From: JACPNO01 sp963825405
GTDB taxonomy: Bacteria > Acidobacteriota > Terriglobia > Bryobacterales > Bryobacteraceae
Assembly (NCBI GenBank): GCA_963825405.1
Contig: CAWGTB010000012.1
Span: 124,001 to 188,000 of the forward strand
Direction: 5' to 3'
DNA length: 64,000 nt
A program made the translations under genes and the position numbers. Shown piece after piece: positions 1-8,249 of this stretch; within the stretch, counting starts at the first letter, position 1, and each line of letters starts with the position of its first letter. The notes under the pieces were generated by a model. That model did not search any database, was not told the DNA's origin, and saw only the letters and a program-made list of their open reading frames with translations.

Positions 1-599
1 TAGCTGTCGCCGGCGGCCTCCAGCCACACCGTCTGCCAGATACCCGTCGTGCGAGTGTAGAAAATGCGGCGCGATTTCAGCTCCCAAAATTGTTTGCCGC
101 GTGGGATGTAGCGGTCGGTAGGCGGATCCTCGGCGCGCACAGTCAGCGAGTTCGAGCCCGCCTTCAGCAGGGGCGTCACATCGAATTGGAACGGCGTGTT
201 GCCGCCTTCATGCCTTCCGGCGAGGCGGCCGTTCACCCACACGGTGGCCCGGTAATCGACCGCGCCAAAATGCAGCAGCACCCGGCGGCCTTTCCAATTC
301 TCGGGCACGCTGATGGCGCGGCGATACCAGACCCAGGGATGAAACGAGGTGTCGCCAATGCCGCTGCGGCCGCTCTCGAAGCAAAACGGCACGGTGATTT
401 TGCGGGAGAATTTGGTGGCGCCCGCCGCCCAGTCCTGATCGAGGCCTTTGTTGGCGTCGTCGAATTCGAATTCCCAGCCGCCGTTGAGATTGACCCAATC
501 GGCGCGCTGAAATTGCGGCTGCGGATATTCGGGGCGGGGAATTTCCTGGGCCGCCGCCATCGAAAACGCGGCCAGCGTGAGCAATACCTGAAATCGCAT
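1..599 (-). CDS. Glycoside hydrolase family 2 protein (beta-galactosidase/beta-glucuronidase type), N-terminal part
   Basis: The reading frame starts at an ATG at 599 and runs off the left edge, so only about 199 N-terminal residues are present. They begin with a signal peptide (MRFQVLLTLAAFSMAAA, then QE), so the enzyme is exported. The rest reads as the GH2 sugar-binding jelly roll: NLNGGWEFEFDD, then FHPWVWYRRAISVPENW, VLLHFGAVDYRATVWVNG and HEGGNTPFQFDVTPLL, all typical of this family. The catalytic barrel lies outside the window, so substrate specificity cannot be judged. It lies downstream of the deacetylase-like gene on the same strand but appears to have its own promoter at 606-611. 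The family call is confident; the substrate is unknown. Confidence 0.88.
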   Translation of the reverse strand, partial: MRFQVLLTLAAFSMAAAQEIPRPEYPQPQFQRADWVNLNGGWEFEFDDANKGLDQDWAAGATKFSRKITVPFCFESGRSGIGDTSFHPWVWYRRAISVPENWKGRRVLLHFGAVDYRATVWVNGRLAGRHEGGNTPFQFDVTPLLKAGSNSLTVRAEDPPTDRYIPRGKQFWELKSRRIFYTRTTGIWQTVWLEAAGDS

Positions 600-605
600 G
601 GTTAA

Positions 606-611
606 ATCTTA
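606..611 (-). promoter_or_regulatory. -10 element TAAGAT, leaderless-type spacing to the GH2 gene
   Basis: On the minus strand TAAGAT is followed by exactly 6 nt (TTAACC) and then the ATG of the GH2 gene. With the usual 6-7 nt from the -10 box to the transcription start, the mRNA would begin at the start codon. No Shine-Dalgarno sequence is visible and no clear -35 box. Confidence 0.5.
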
Positions 612-717
612 CCGAACACCGCTCCCTTTGGTTGCGGCTCTGTTAAGCGGATTGCGTCATCCCGATCTCACCAACGATCACACCAACATAGCCGCGACCA
701 TAGGAAGCGGTTCTCCA

Positions 718-1611
718 CTAGTCCACGAATATCCCCGCTGCGGTGCGAAATGTGTTGGCGTGGGCTTCGACGGTCAGTGCAATCGGTTCCGCATAGCCGC
801 CTCCCAGCGTCGTCACCAACGGAATCGCGTCGGCCCGGCAGGCTTCCATCACCAGTTCGTCGCGGGTCTTTAACCCCTCGTGGGTCAGCGCTAGGCGGCC
901 CAGTCGGTCGCCTGTTAATCCATCCACGCCGGATTGATAGAAGACAATATCCGGCTGGAATGCGAACACGCGCGGCAGCACGCTCTCCACGGAGCTCAAA
1001 TATTCGGCGTCACTTGTGCCATCTGCCAGATCGATGTCCACGCAGCTTTGCTGCTTGCGGAACGGAAAATTATTGCGGCCATGCACGGAAATCGTGAGCA
1101 CAGCGGGATCATCCTGGAAAATGGCGGCTGTGCCGTCGCCTTGATGGACATCCAGATCGACGACGGCGGCCCGCGCGGCGCGTCCAGTTCGGCGGAGCGA
1201 CAGGATCGCCACCGCGATATCGTTGAACACGCAGAATCCCGCGCCTTCCCCGCGAAACGCGTGATGGGTGCCACCGGCCAGATTGCCGCCGAAGCCACGG
1301 GACAGGGCATCGTCTGTCGCGGCTAGCGTGCCGCCGAGCGAAGCCAGCGTGCGCTGCGCCAACTCCGGCGACCACGGAAAGCCAATTCGCCGCATGGCCA
1401 GCGGGTCGAGCCCGCCTTCCAGAAAGCGCCGGACGTAATCCGGATCGTGAGCCAGCGCGATGGTTTCCGGATCGGCCAGCGGCGCGGCTTCCATCTGGAA
1501 CAGTCCCTCGCCGGCCAGCAATTCCCGCAGGAGCCGGTATTTCGTCGCGGGGAACCTGTGCCCAGTCGGCAGCGGTATCGTGTACTGATCGCAGTAATAG
1601 AGGCGCAGCAC
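718..1611 (-). CDS. Histone deacetylase-family (AcuC/HDAH-like) zinc amidohydrolase
   Basis: This 297-residue protein belongs to the arginase/deacetylase fold family, which removes acetyl or other acyl groups from lysines, polyamines or small amines. Family motifs are present in order: GGTHHAF with the paired histidines at 116-117, FCVFNDIAVA, DLDVHQGDGT with probable zinc ligands D154 and H156, SGVDGLTGDRLG with the third ligand D230, and the late LGGGY loop with the likely transition-state tyrosine. It starts with GTG three bases after the stop of the DUF1080 gene, so the two are probably co-transcribed. No signal peptide is seen, which suggests a cytoplasmic enzyme. The physiological substrate cannot be read from sequence. 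Confidence 0.9.
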   Translation of the reverse strand: MLRLYYCDQYTIPLPTGHRFPATKYRLLRELLAGEGLFQMEAAPLADPETIALAHDPDYVRRFLEGGLDPLAMRRIGFPWSPELAQRTLASLGGTLAATDDALSRGFGGNLAGGTHHAFRGEGAGFCVFNDIAVAILSLRRTGRAARAAVVDLDVHQGDGTAAIFQDDPAVLTISVHGRNNFPFRKQQSCVDIDLADGTSDAEYLSSVESVLPRVFAFQPDIVFYQSGVDGLTGDRLGRLALTHEGLKTRDELVMEACRADAIPLVTTLGGGYAEPIALTVEAHANTFRTAAGIFVD

Positions 1612-1614
1612 TGC

Positions 1615-2247
1615 TCAGCGGCGCGTCAGGTCGCGAATGTAAATATCCTTGAAGCGCATGTTGCCTTTGCCGCCCGAGTGCAACTGCAGCGCGATCGCGC
1701 CGTCGAAAGATTTCGGCGTGGGATCGGTGAAGTCGACCACCACCACGCCATTCAGCATCGCCACGTAGCGATTGTTCTCGACCTTCAGCAGATAGTCGTT
1801 CCAGTCGTTGTGGCGCAGCACCATTTCGTACTCCGGAGCCGGCCAGACGATCCACTGCCGGCCATCGCCGTAGATGCCGCCGGTGTGGCCGACCACCTGG
1901 TCGATCTCGAATTGCAGGCCCTTCGATACGTCAGCCGTGCCCGGCTTGAAATCCGTGTGGAAGAAGACGCCGCTGTTGCCATCGCCCTCGCAGCGGAAAC
2001 GCAGCGAGAGATGAAAGTCGACGTAATCCTTCTCGGTTTTCAGGTAGCCGTAATCTTTGGTGACGCCCTGTCCGTGAATGGTGCCGTCCTCAACCGTCCA
2101 CTGTTCGTTGCCCACCTTGACCCAGCCGGTAAAATCCTTGCCATTGAAAATCTGGACCCACTGCTCGTTGGGCAATTTCGCGCGCGTTCCCTGGGCGAAA
2201 ACGGAAACGGCGGCCAGAAGCGTAAGCATGACGATGCGCATGTGCAT
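1615..2247 (-). CDS. Secreted DUF1080 (3-keto-disaccharide hydrolase domain) protein
   Basis: About 210 residues with a clear signal peptide (MHMRIVMLTLLAAVSVFA, then QG) and a single DUF1080 beta-sandwich: WVQIFNGKDFTGW, WTVEDGTIHGQG, the GNSGVFFHTDF stretch, LQFEIDQ and the closing FKDIYIRDL. Members of this family act on keto-oligosaccharides or bind glycans and are abundant in Acidobacteriota. The frame is open further upstream, but that part overlaps glmM and lacks a signal peptide. An ATG at 2247 with GAGG nearby, or the ATG at 2241, is therefore the credible start. It follows glmM by about 17 nt and precedes the deacetylase gene by 3 nt. Confidence 0.87.
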   Translation of the reverse strand: MHMRIVMLTLLAAVSVFAQGTRAKLPNEQWVQIFNGKDFTGWVKVGNEQWTVEDGTIHGQGVTKDYGYLKTEKDYVDFHLSLRFRCEGDGNSGVFFHTDFKPGTADVSKGLQFEIDQVVGHTGGIYGDGRQWIVWPAPEYEMVLRHNDWNDYLLKVENNRYVAMLNGVVVVDFTDPTPKSFDGAIALQLHSGGKGNMRFKDIYIRDLTRR

Positions 2248-2264
2248 GATCCTCAAGATGTCAG

Positions 2265-3610
2265 TTATACCGCACCCAACTCGCGCTCGATAGCGCTGGC
2301 GATGCGGTTGCAGAATTCTTTGACGCGAGGCAGGTCCGGGCCTTCCACCATGACGCGCGCCAGCGGCTCGGTGCCGGAGAACCGGACCAGCGTCCGCCCG
2401 GATGCGCCGAACGCATCCTCGCAGGCGCGAATCTCGCGGGCAACGGCGGGTAGATCGGCCATCGGCTTGCGCTCGCGGATGCGCACGTTGACCAGGCACT
2501 GCGGATAAATTTCCAGCTCGCTTGAAAGCTCGTCCAGGCCAATGCCGGCGCGGTCTGCGATCTCGATCACCCGCAGCGCCGTGAGCATGCCATCGCCAGT
2601 GGTCGAGTATTCGCGGAAGATGATGTGCCCGGATTGCTCCCCGCCCAGCACTGCGCCCGCGCGCAGCATTTCTTCCAGGACGTACTTATCGCCCACCGGC
2701 GTCCGCAGCAACTTGATCCCGTGCTTTTCCAGCGCCCGCTCCAATCCCAGGTTGGACATGACGGTGGCCACGACCATGTCGCCCGGCAGGTGGCCGGCGG
2801 CTTTCAGCGCGCGCGCCGCCATCAGCAGCACGGCATCGCCATCCACAGTCTTGCCAGATGAGGAAACGAAAATCGCGCGGTCGGCGTCGCCGTCGAATGC
2901 CACGCCCACGCTGGCTCTGATTCGCGAGCACGGCTTCGCGAAGCGCTGCCGACGTGCAGCGCGCCGCAGTTCAGATTGATGTTGCGGCCGTTGGGCTCGC
3001 AACAAATGGCGGTGACCTTGGCGCCCGCGCGGCGAAATAATTCAGGACCCAGTGCCGACGCCGCACCGTTGCCGCAATCGATCACGATGTGCGGGTTACG
3101 AAGCTGAGCCGCCGCGGTACCGAGCAGGGAATCGATATAGCGCTGGGCAAGAGTAGGATCGGCGCGAAGGGGCGCGTGAGCCGGTGTCGCTGCTTCCTCC
3201 AACAACGTGAAAATCTCCTGCTCCATTTCGTGCTCTTGCTCGTCGGGAAGCTTGTAGCCGGAATGGCTGAAAACTTTCAGGCCATTGTCCTGGTAAGGAT
3301 TGTGCGAAGCCGAAATCATCACGCCCGCTGCGAACGTATCGGAGCGCGTCAAGGAAGCCACGCCAGGCGTGGTAATGACGCCGGCAAAGCGCGTCCGCAC
3401 GCCGCGCCGGGCCAGCCCACCGGCCACGTGCTCGGCAATCCATTGGCCGGATTCGCGCGTGTCCATGCCAATGAGCACTTCGGGATTGGGATCGATATGG
3501 TGCAATGTGTCGGCCAGCGCGGTGCCGAACGCATAAACTGTAGCCGGGTCGAGCGGGTATTCCCCGGCGACGCCCCGAATTCCATCGGTTCCGAATAATT
3601 GTTTAGCCAT
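2265..3610 (-). CDS. glmM: Phosphoglucosamine mutase, broken by two +1 frameshifts
   Basis: GlmM converts glucosamine-6-phosphate to glucosamine-1-phosphate for peptidoglycan and LPS synthesis. The N-terminal part has FGTDGIRG and the phosphoserine loop MISASHNPYQDNG (serine about 102). The C-terminal part has the metal loop VAFDGDADR, GGEQSGHII and the phosphate-binding RFSGTEP. The frame is interrupted twice about 36 nt apart: deleting one base near 2949 restores NCGALHV into ALREAVLANQ, and deleting one near 2913 restores the run into SVGVAFDGD. The repaired protein is about 447 residues, the normal family length. Two insertions in an essential gene argue for sequencing error. It starts 2 nt after the YbbR stop, in the classical cdaA-cdaR-glmM operon. 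Confidence 0.93.
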
Positions 3611-3612
3611 GC

Positions 3613-3993
3613 CTATTTGGGTTTTGCCACCAGATGGAATTGCAGCCGGCCCGGAATGGCGCGCACCAGGCGGATACCGCGCGGCAGCGACACGTTGCGC
3701 TCGTCGATGGAGAAAGTCCGGTCGCCGGCCTGCTGAACCCCGGAAAAATCCAGGATCACTGCCAGCTTGGCGTCGCGCAAGTCGCGCAGCCGTCCGGAGG
3801 GCCCGCGCAATTCCAGGCGCACGGTTTCGTCCACATTGGAGCCGATTTCCAGGTTTTCCGGCATCTGCTTGTACTCGACCGGCACGGATTGAAACGTCGA
3901 AAGCTCCGGTTCATTCGACACTGAAATCCAGAGCAGCGTCGCGATCACCAGCGAGCCTGCCTTCCAGCCCAGATTTTGGGTCAACCATCCCAT
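3613..3993 (-). CDS. cdaR: YbbR-domain protein, CdaA regulator type
   Basis: A 126-residue protein with one N-terminal membrane segment (NLGWKAGSLVIATLLWISV) and one YbbR domain (FQSVPVEYKQMPENLEI, then VRLELRGPSGRLRDL, ending in LVRAIPGRLQFHL). CdaR proteins of Firmicutes carry several YbbR repeats outside the membrane and modulate the diadenylate cyclase. This one is a minimal one-repeat version. Its ATG overlaps the cdaA stop in TAATG and it precedes glmM by 2 nt, so the three genes are translationally linked. Confidence 0.87.
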   Translation of the reverse strand: MGWLTQNLGWKAGSLVIATLLWISVSNEPELSTFQSVPVEYKQMPENLEIGSNVDETVRLELRGPSGRLRDLRDAKLAVILDFSGVQQAGDRTFSIDERNVSLPRGIRLVRAIPGRLQFHLVAKPK

Positions 3994-4826
3994 TACTGAC
4001 GGCCGACTTTCTGTCCGTCGGCGACGCCGCCATCCACCACGACGGTTCCCTGCGCCGGCGCGCGCGGCGTAAGCGTTTTGCTGACGCCGAAATGCGCGTT
4101 AATCCGTTCGTCCACTTCTTTGATGCTGAGGCCGCGCTCGATCTCGCCAAAAGTCGCGATGGAAATGTCGCCGGTTTCCTCCGAGGCCACCAGTGAAAGG
4201 CAATCGCTCTCCTCGGTGATACCGATGGCCGCGCGATGGCGCGTGCCCAGATTCGCCGGCAAGCCCGGGGCGGTCGTCAACGGCAGGAAACAGGCGGCTG
4301 CCGCAATGCGCCCCTTCTGTACGATGACCGCGCCGTCGTGCAGTGCGCTGCCGGAACGGAAAATCGAGAGCAGCAGGTCGGCGGAAACTTCCGAGTCCAG
4401 CCGCACCCCGCTTTCGACGAACGTGCGCAGGCCGATGTCGCGCTCCAGCACGACCAGCGCGCCAATGTGGTCCTGGGACAGCCGGCCGAGCGCCAGCAGG
4501 ATTTCGTCAATCGATTCCGGGCGCCGGAACCCGCGGCCGAACCAGCGCTTCCTGCCAATGCGCGCCAGCGTGCGCCGTATCTCGGACTGAAACAGAATGA
4601 TCACCGCAATCGCGGTGTAAGGAACAATATAGGAAAGAACCGACCGCAGCGCTTCGAGTCCCGCCCAGATAGATATGGAGTACACCGCGAAGACTGCCAG
4701 AATGCCTACCAGAATGTGCCCGGCGCGCGTGCCGCGCACAATCAGCAGCAACTGGTAGATGAGAAACGCCACCGCCAGGATGTCGATGACGGCTGTCACA
4801 TTGAGCTTGGGTAGCGACGATAACAT
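3993..4826 (-). CDS. cdaA: Diadenylate cyclase CdaA (membrane-bound DisA_N/DAC domain)
   Basis: Makes the second messenger c-di-AMP from two ATP. The 277-residue protein has three hydrophobic helices within residues 12-80 (VIDILAVAFLIYQLLLIV and two more), followed by the DAC domain. The DGA catalytic motif is at 164-166 in GSALHDGAVIV and the RHR motif at 196-198 in GTRHRAAIGITE, so the cyclase appears intact. It is the first gene of the cdaA-cdaR-glmM operon, an arrangement conserved in Firmicutes and also found in Acidobacteriota. It is divergent from the small membrane protein at 4881; only 54 nt separate the starts and must hold both promoters. Confidence 0.94.
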   Translation of the reverse strand: MLSSLPKLNVTAVIDILAVAFLIYQLLLIVRGTRAGHILVGILAVFAVYSISIWAGLEALRSVLSYIVPYTAIAVIILFQSEIRRTLARIGRKRWFGRGFRRPESIDEILLALGRLSQDHIGALVVLERDIGLRTFVESGVRLDSEVSADLLLSIFRSGSALHDGAVIVQKGRIAAAACFLPLTTAPGLPANLGTRHRAAIGITEESDCLSLVASEETGDISIATFGEIERGLSIKEVDERINAHFGVSKTLTPRAPAQGTVVVDGGVADGQKVGRQ

Positions 4827-4868
4827 CCTGTGTGCCCTATAGTTATCTTAGTCGATTGACGCCTTTGC

Positions 4869-4874
4869 TACCAT
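4869..4874 (+). promoter_or_regulatory. -10-like TACCAT, 6 nt before a GTG start
   Basis: TACCAT followed by GAAAAC and the GTG at 4881. The geometry equals that of other probable leaderless genes in this window, but the hexamer is a weaker match. No Shine-Dalgarno precedes the GTG. Confidence 0.3.
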
Positions 4875-4880
4875 GAAAAC

Positions 4881-5159
4881 GTGCCCAAGCCCAGCCTTGC
4901 CCATAAGGGAAGGCAATTTGTCCGCCATGTGGTCCCTGAAGTGCTGCGGCCCGCGCGCACGCTTTGGCATGAGGTGATCGGCTTCCTGTTTCTGGCGCTG
5001 GCAGCGCTGCCCATTCCGGCGGGAATCCGCCAGGCGCGCGATTATGACGGCCAGCCGGGCACCATTTTTCGGCTGGCGATCACTGTCGCTTTTGTTCTGA
5101 TTATGGCGGCTTACGGCATCTCCTCTTTCCGCCGGGCGCGCAAAATATCCCGCTCATGA
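4881..5159 (+). CDS. Small membrane protein of unknown function
   Basis: A 92-residue protein starting with GTG. A basic N-terminus with VPEVLRPARTLWHEVIGFLFLAL contains the first membrane helix, and a second helix is LAITVAFVLIMAAYGISSF, followed by a basic tail. I do not recognise a family. Its stop overlaps the ATG of the acyl-CoA mutase in ATGA, so the two are translationally coupled; whether this reflects a shared function is unknown. The GTG lies 6 nt after a TACCAT box. Confidence 0.66.
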   Translation: MPKPSLAHKGRQFVRHVVPEVLRPARTLWHEVIGFLFLALAALPIPAGIRQARDYDGQPGTIFRLAITVAFVLIMAAYGISSFRRARKISRS

Positions 5160-6655
5160 GCGATCTAAGCAAACCCGGCGAATTCCCCTTTACGCGCGGC
5201 CCTTATCCCGACATGTATCGCGGCCGGCTCTGGACCATGCGCCAATACGCCGGTTTTGGTACTGCCGAGGAAAGCAACCGCCGCTACCACTACCTGATTT
5301 CCCAGGGAACTACCGGACTTTCTGTGGCGTTCGATCTGCCCACGCAGATGGGAATGGACAGCGATCATGCACTCGCAGCCGGCGAAGTGGGGCGCGTAGG
5401 CGTCGCGATCTCATCGTTGGCCGACATGGAGTTGCTATTCCAGGGCATTCCGCTGGATACCGTTTCGACGTCGATGACCATCAACTCCACCGCGGCTATA
5501 TTGCTGGCGCTTTATGTGCTGGTTGCGAAGCGGCAGGGCGCGGATACCCGCAAGTTATCCGGCACGGTGCAGAACGACATTCTCAAGGAATATATCGCGC
5601 GCGGGACGTATATTTATCCGCCGCGGCAGGCCATGCGCATTATTACGGATTTGTTCGCCTGGGCCGGCCGCGAACTGCCGGAATGGAACACCATTTCGAT
5701 TAGCGGCTATCACATTCGGGAAGCCGGTTCGACGGCGGTTCAGGAAGTTGCCTTTACCTTTGCCAATGCCATCGCGTATATCGAGGCGGCCATGGCAGCC
5801 GGCCTGGACGTGGACGCCTTCGCCCCGCGGCTGTCCTTTTTCTTTAATGCGCACATTGATTTTCTGGAAGAGATAGCCAAATTCCGTGCTGCGCGCCGCC
5901 TTTATGCGCGCCTGATGAAAGAACGTTTCGGCGCGCGCAATTCACGGTCGCTGGCGCTGCGTTTTCACGCCCAGACGGCGGGTTCATCGCTCACCGCGCA
6001 GCAGCCGGACGTCAACGTGGTGCGCACCTCGATCGAGGCGCTAGCTGCCGTGCTGGGCGGGACGCAATCGCTCCACACCAATTCACGCGACGAAGCGCTC
6101 TCGCTGCCTACCGAGGAATCAGCGCGCCTGGCCCTGCGCACGCAGCAAGTGATTGCGTACGAAAGCGGCGTCATCAACACCGCCGACCCCGTGGGCGGCA
6201 GCATCTACATTGAAAAACTGACGGACGAGATCGAACAAGGAGCGCGCGATTATCTGGTGCGCATTGACGCCTTGGGCGGAACATTAAAAGCGATCGAGGC
6301 TGGGTTTATTCAGGGCGAAATTCAAAACGCGGCCTTCGACTATCAGCAGGCCGTGGAGCGCGGGGAAAAAATCGTGGTTGGCGTGAACCGCTTCCGCATG
6401 GAAGAAAATCGCCCGCTCGCTACCTTTCGCGTGGACCCGGCCACCGAGCGCGCGCAAATCGACCGTTTGCGCCAGGTACGCGCCAGTCGCGACACCGCGA
6501 GCGTAACCCGCAGCCTGGACCGGTTGGAGCAGGCCGCCCGCGGAACGGACAACCTGCTCCCACTGATCCTGGAAGCTGCCGCGGTTTACGCTACTCTTGG
6601 GGAAATGTCGGACCGGCTCAAGTCGGTATTCGGAGAATACCGCGAAGCCGCGTAA
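5156..6655 (+). CDS. Methylmalonyl-CoA mutase-family catalytic (large) subunit without a B12 domain
   Basis: A 499-residue acyl-CoA mutase catalytic barrel. Conserved landmarks are GPYPDMYRGRLWTMRQYAGF, GLSVAFDLPTQMG, TVSTSMTINSTAA, YIYPPRQAMR, ISISGYHIREAG and LHTNSRDEALSLPTE. The tyrosine in RQYAGF (residue 31) and the arginine in PPRQAMR match methylmalonyl-CoA rather than isobutyryl- or 2-hydroxyisobutyryl-CoA mutases, which carry other residues at the tyrosine site. The cobalamin domain (DxHxxG) is absent, as in two-subunit mutases, so a separate small B12-binding subunit is needed; none is in this window. It overlaps the preceding small membrane-protein gene by 4 nt. Family call is firm; exact substrate is inferred. 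Confidence 0.9.
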   Translation: MSDLSKPGEFPFTRGPYPDMYRGRLWTMRQYAGFGTAEESNRRYHYLISQGTTGLSVAFDLPTQMGMDSDHALAAGEVGRVGVAISSLADMELLFQGIPLDTVSTSMTINSTAAILLALYVLVAKRQGADTRKLSGTVQNDILKEYIARGTYIYPPRQAMRIITDLFAWAGRELPEWNTISISGYHIREAGSTAVQEVAFTFANAIAYIEAAMAAGLDVDAFAPRLSFFFNAHIDFLEEIAKFRAARRLYARLMKERFGARNSRSLALRFHAQTAGSSLTAQQPDVNVVRTSIEALAAVLGGTQSLHTNSRDEALSLPTEESARLALRTQQVIAYESGVINTADPVGGSIYIEKLTDEIEQGARDYLVRIDALGGTLKAIEAGFIQGEIQNAAFDYQQAVERGEKIVVGVNRFRMEENRPLATFRVDPATERAQIDRLRQVRASRDTASVTRSLDRLEQAARGTDNLLPLILEAAAVYATLGEMSDRLKSVFGEYREAA

Positions 6656-7089
6656 GACGGCGCCACCGGGATCATCTGCTTGGCGCGCGGCTTGCGCTCC
6701 CGCAAGCCCAACTTGTAAATCAGACGGCCGACGTGGTCGCGATCATAACGCACGCCGAACTGGTTTTCGATGACGACCGCCAGTCGCGCCGTGGTCCAGC
6801 GATCGTCCGCGAATCCGTGGACCGCGGGCTGCTCGCGATAGATTTGGGCGAGACGGTGCAGCTGGTCGGTAGTGAGACGGCTGGGCCGGCCCGTGGCTTT
6901 GCGCCGTTTGAGTGAATCGACGCCCTTTCCCGCTAGCGACCTGTACCAGCGTGATGCCGTGGTGCGGCTGACGCCAAACTTACGGGCGACTTTCGATTGG
7001 GAGAGTCCGTTAAGCAGTTCCCGCGCTGCTTCCAGACGCCTCCCTTCCATCTCCTCACGAGTGAGTGAGATCTGAGCGGCTATGTCCAT
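6586..7089 (-). CDS. IS630-type helix-turn-helix protein, probably a transposase N-terminal remnant
   Basis: The first about 130 of 167 residues form the double helix-turn-helix seen at the N-terminus of IS630/Tc1-family transposases: ELLNGLSQSKVARKFGVSRTTASRWYRSL, then RLTTDQLHRLAQIY and HVGRLIYKLGLRERKPRAK. The DDE catalytic half is missing. The last 30 or so residues are antisense to the mutase 3' end and look like accidental read-through. It is either a truncated insertion-sequence gene or a stand-alone HTH protein of the kind found in several Acidobacteriota. No terminal inverted repeats are evident around it. Confidence 0.6.
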   Translation of the reverse strand: MDIAAQISLTREEMEGRRLEAARELLNGLSQSKVARKFGVSRTTASRWYRSLAGKGVDSLKRRKATGRPSRLTTDQLHRLAQIYREQPAVHGFADDRWTTARLAVVIENQFGVRYDRDHVGRLIYKLGLRERKPRAKQMIPVAPSYAASRYSPNTDLSRSDISPRVA

Positions 7090-7135
7090 TGCTTAAGCGG
7101 CGAGGCTGATTTCCAGAGCAATGTTAGGATACATT

Positions 7136-7161
7136 AAAACAATTCGTGTGTAAATTGTTTT
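7136..7161. terminator. AT-rich hairpin with flanking T tract
   Basis: AAAACAATT at 7136-7144 pairs with AATTGTTTT at 7153-7161 around an 8-nt loop, and two T-rich runs follow on the plus strand. It lies between the IS630-like fragment and the DUF1080 gene in an unusually AT-rich patch. It could be an intrinsic terminator or an element end; a matching A-run on the left is only 4 nt long, so it is better suited to plus-strand transcripts. Confidence 0.4.
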
Positions 7162-7232
7162 TTGTGTCTTTTTTTTGGTTGCAGCGGAAACTTGCCGAAA
7201 TCTCCGTTGAATTGCGTGGCCGCGGAGCGGGA

Positions 7233-8023
7233 TTATCGCTCGATAATCGGCCGCAGCGGCCGTACATAAATGTTGCGGAAGGCCACCGGGCCGTGATCGC
7301 CCTGTAACATGATCGGGTTCGCCGAGGCTTCCGGTATCTCCATGCCGGCGCGCGTCGGCCCGTCCACTGCCACATTTTCCTGCACGGAAAGCCCGTTAAA
7401 CAGGACACGAATGAACTTGGCGTTTTCCGTTTTCTTGCCGGCCGCGTCGAAGCGCGGCGCGCGGAACCGAGATCTGGTATGACTGCCATTCTCCGGGCCG
7501 CCGGCTGGCATTGCGGCTGGGGGCGGAGCCGCCCACGCCTTGTTCGTTGATCCAGCGATGATAAATGCCGCCGCCGTCGGAAGACTTCATCGGTTCGGTC
7601 GAACCCCAGCTATCGAACACCTGGACCTCGTAAAGCCCGCCCAGGTAGACGCCGGAATTCGATCCTTTCGAAATCATGAATTCGACGTACAGCTCGATAT
7701 CGCCGAATTTTCCGTCCGTGACCAGGTTCACCGTTCGTCCGTCGGGACCGTTCAGGATGACGCCGCCCGGCTCAGGCCGAGCAAGCAGGTGGGTAGGCGC
7801 GAGCAGCCGCTCCCAGCGTATGGCAGTGGTGGTAAACCAGGTGCCCGGCTTTCCGCCATCCACGCCGTGCCAGCCGCCCACATCCCGTCCATTGATCAGC
7901 GGGGTCCAGCCGTCTTCCAGCAAATAAGGCGCGTCGCCATGGGCATCGCCGTCGTTCAATTGCACGCGCTGCTGGGCGGTAGCCGCCAGAGCCATCGCCA
8001 GAAGGAAGAGACGCCGTTCGCAT
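7233..8023 (-). CDS. Secreted DUF1080 protein, second copy, with two +1 frameshifts
   Basis: A DUF1080 (3-keto-disaccharide hydrolase) beta-sandwich: WTPLINGRDVGGWHGVDGG, GGVILNGPDGRTVNLVTDG, IELYVEFMISKGSNSGVYL, YEVQVFDSWG, GEWQSYQI and, after a frame change, ENAKFIRVLFNG and VAFRNIYVRPL. Removing one base at about 7465-7468 joins the halves. At the 5' end, removing one base of the TT at 8017-8018 gives MRRRLFLLAMALAATAQQ, a good signal peptide starting at an ATG at 8023, 8 nt after TACACT. Without that correction the frame begins inside the signal peptide. This is a longer family member than the one at 1615, with little similarity beyond the fold. Confidence 0.8.
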
Positions 8024-8056
8024 AGAAGCTGAGTGTAGCAAAGGCGCTTCCGAAGC

Positions 8057-8086
8057 TTGCAGGCTATTCAATTTACGAATTTTAAT
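8057..8086 (+). promoter_or_regulatory. Possible sigma-70 promoter for the Clp-type ATPase gene
   Basis: TTGCAG at 8057-8062, an 18-nt spacer, and TTTAAT at 8081-8086, in an AT-rich island of the 226-bp intergenic region 8024-8249. It would give a leader of about 155 nt. I see no recognisable RNA element in that leader. Confidence 0.3.
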
Positions 8087-8249
8087 CGGCGCACGCGCTG
8101 CATCACCAGCCTGTCGTTCACCGGTGTTGCTAGAGCAGATTGGAGATAGCTGCGATAGCGTGCCAGATGCGGCTGCCGCTGGGCACACGGAACCCAGCGC
8201 GCCGATTTCGAATCCAATGTAGTAGCTGATGCGGAACGCGGAGGCGCAT

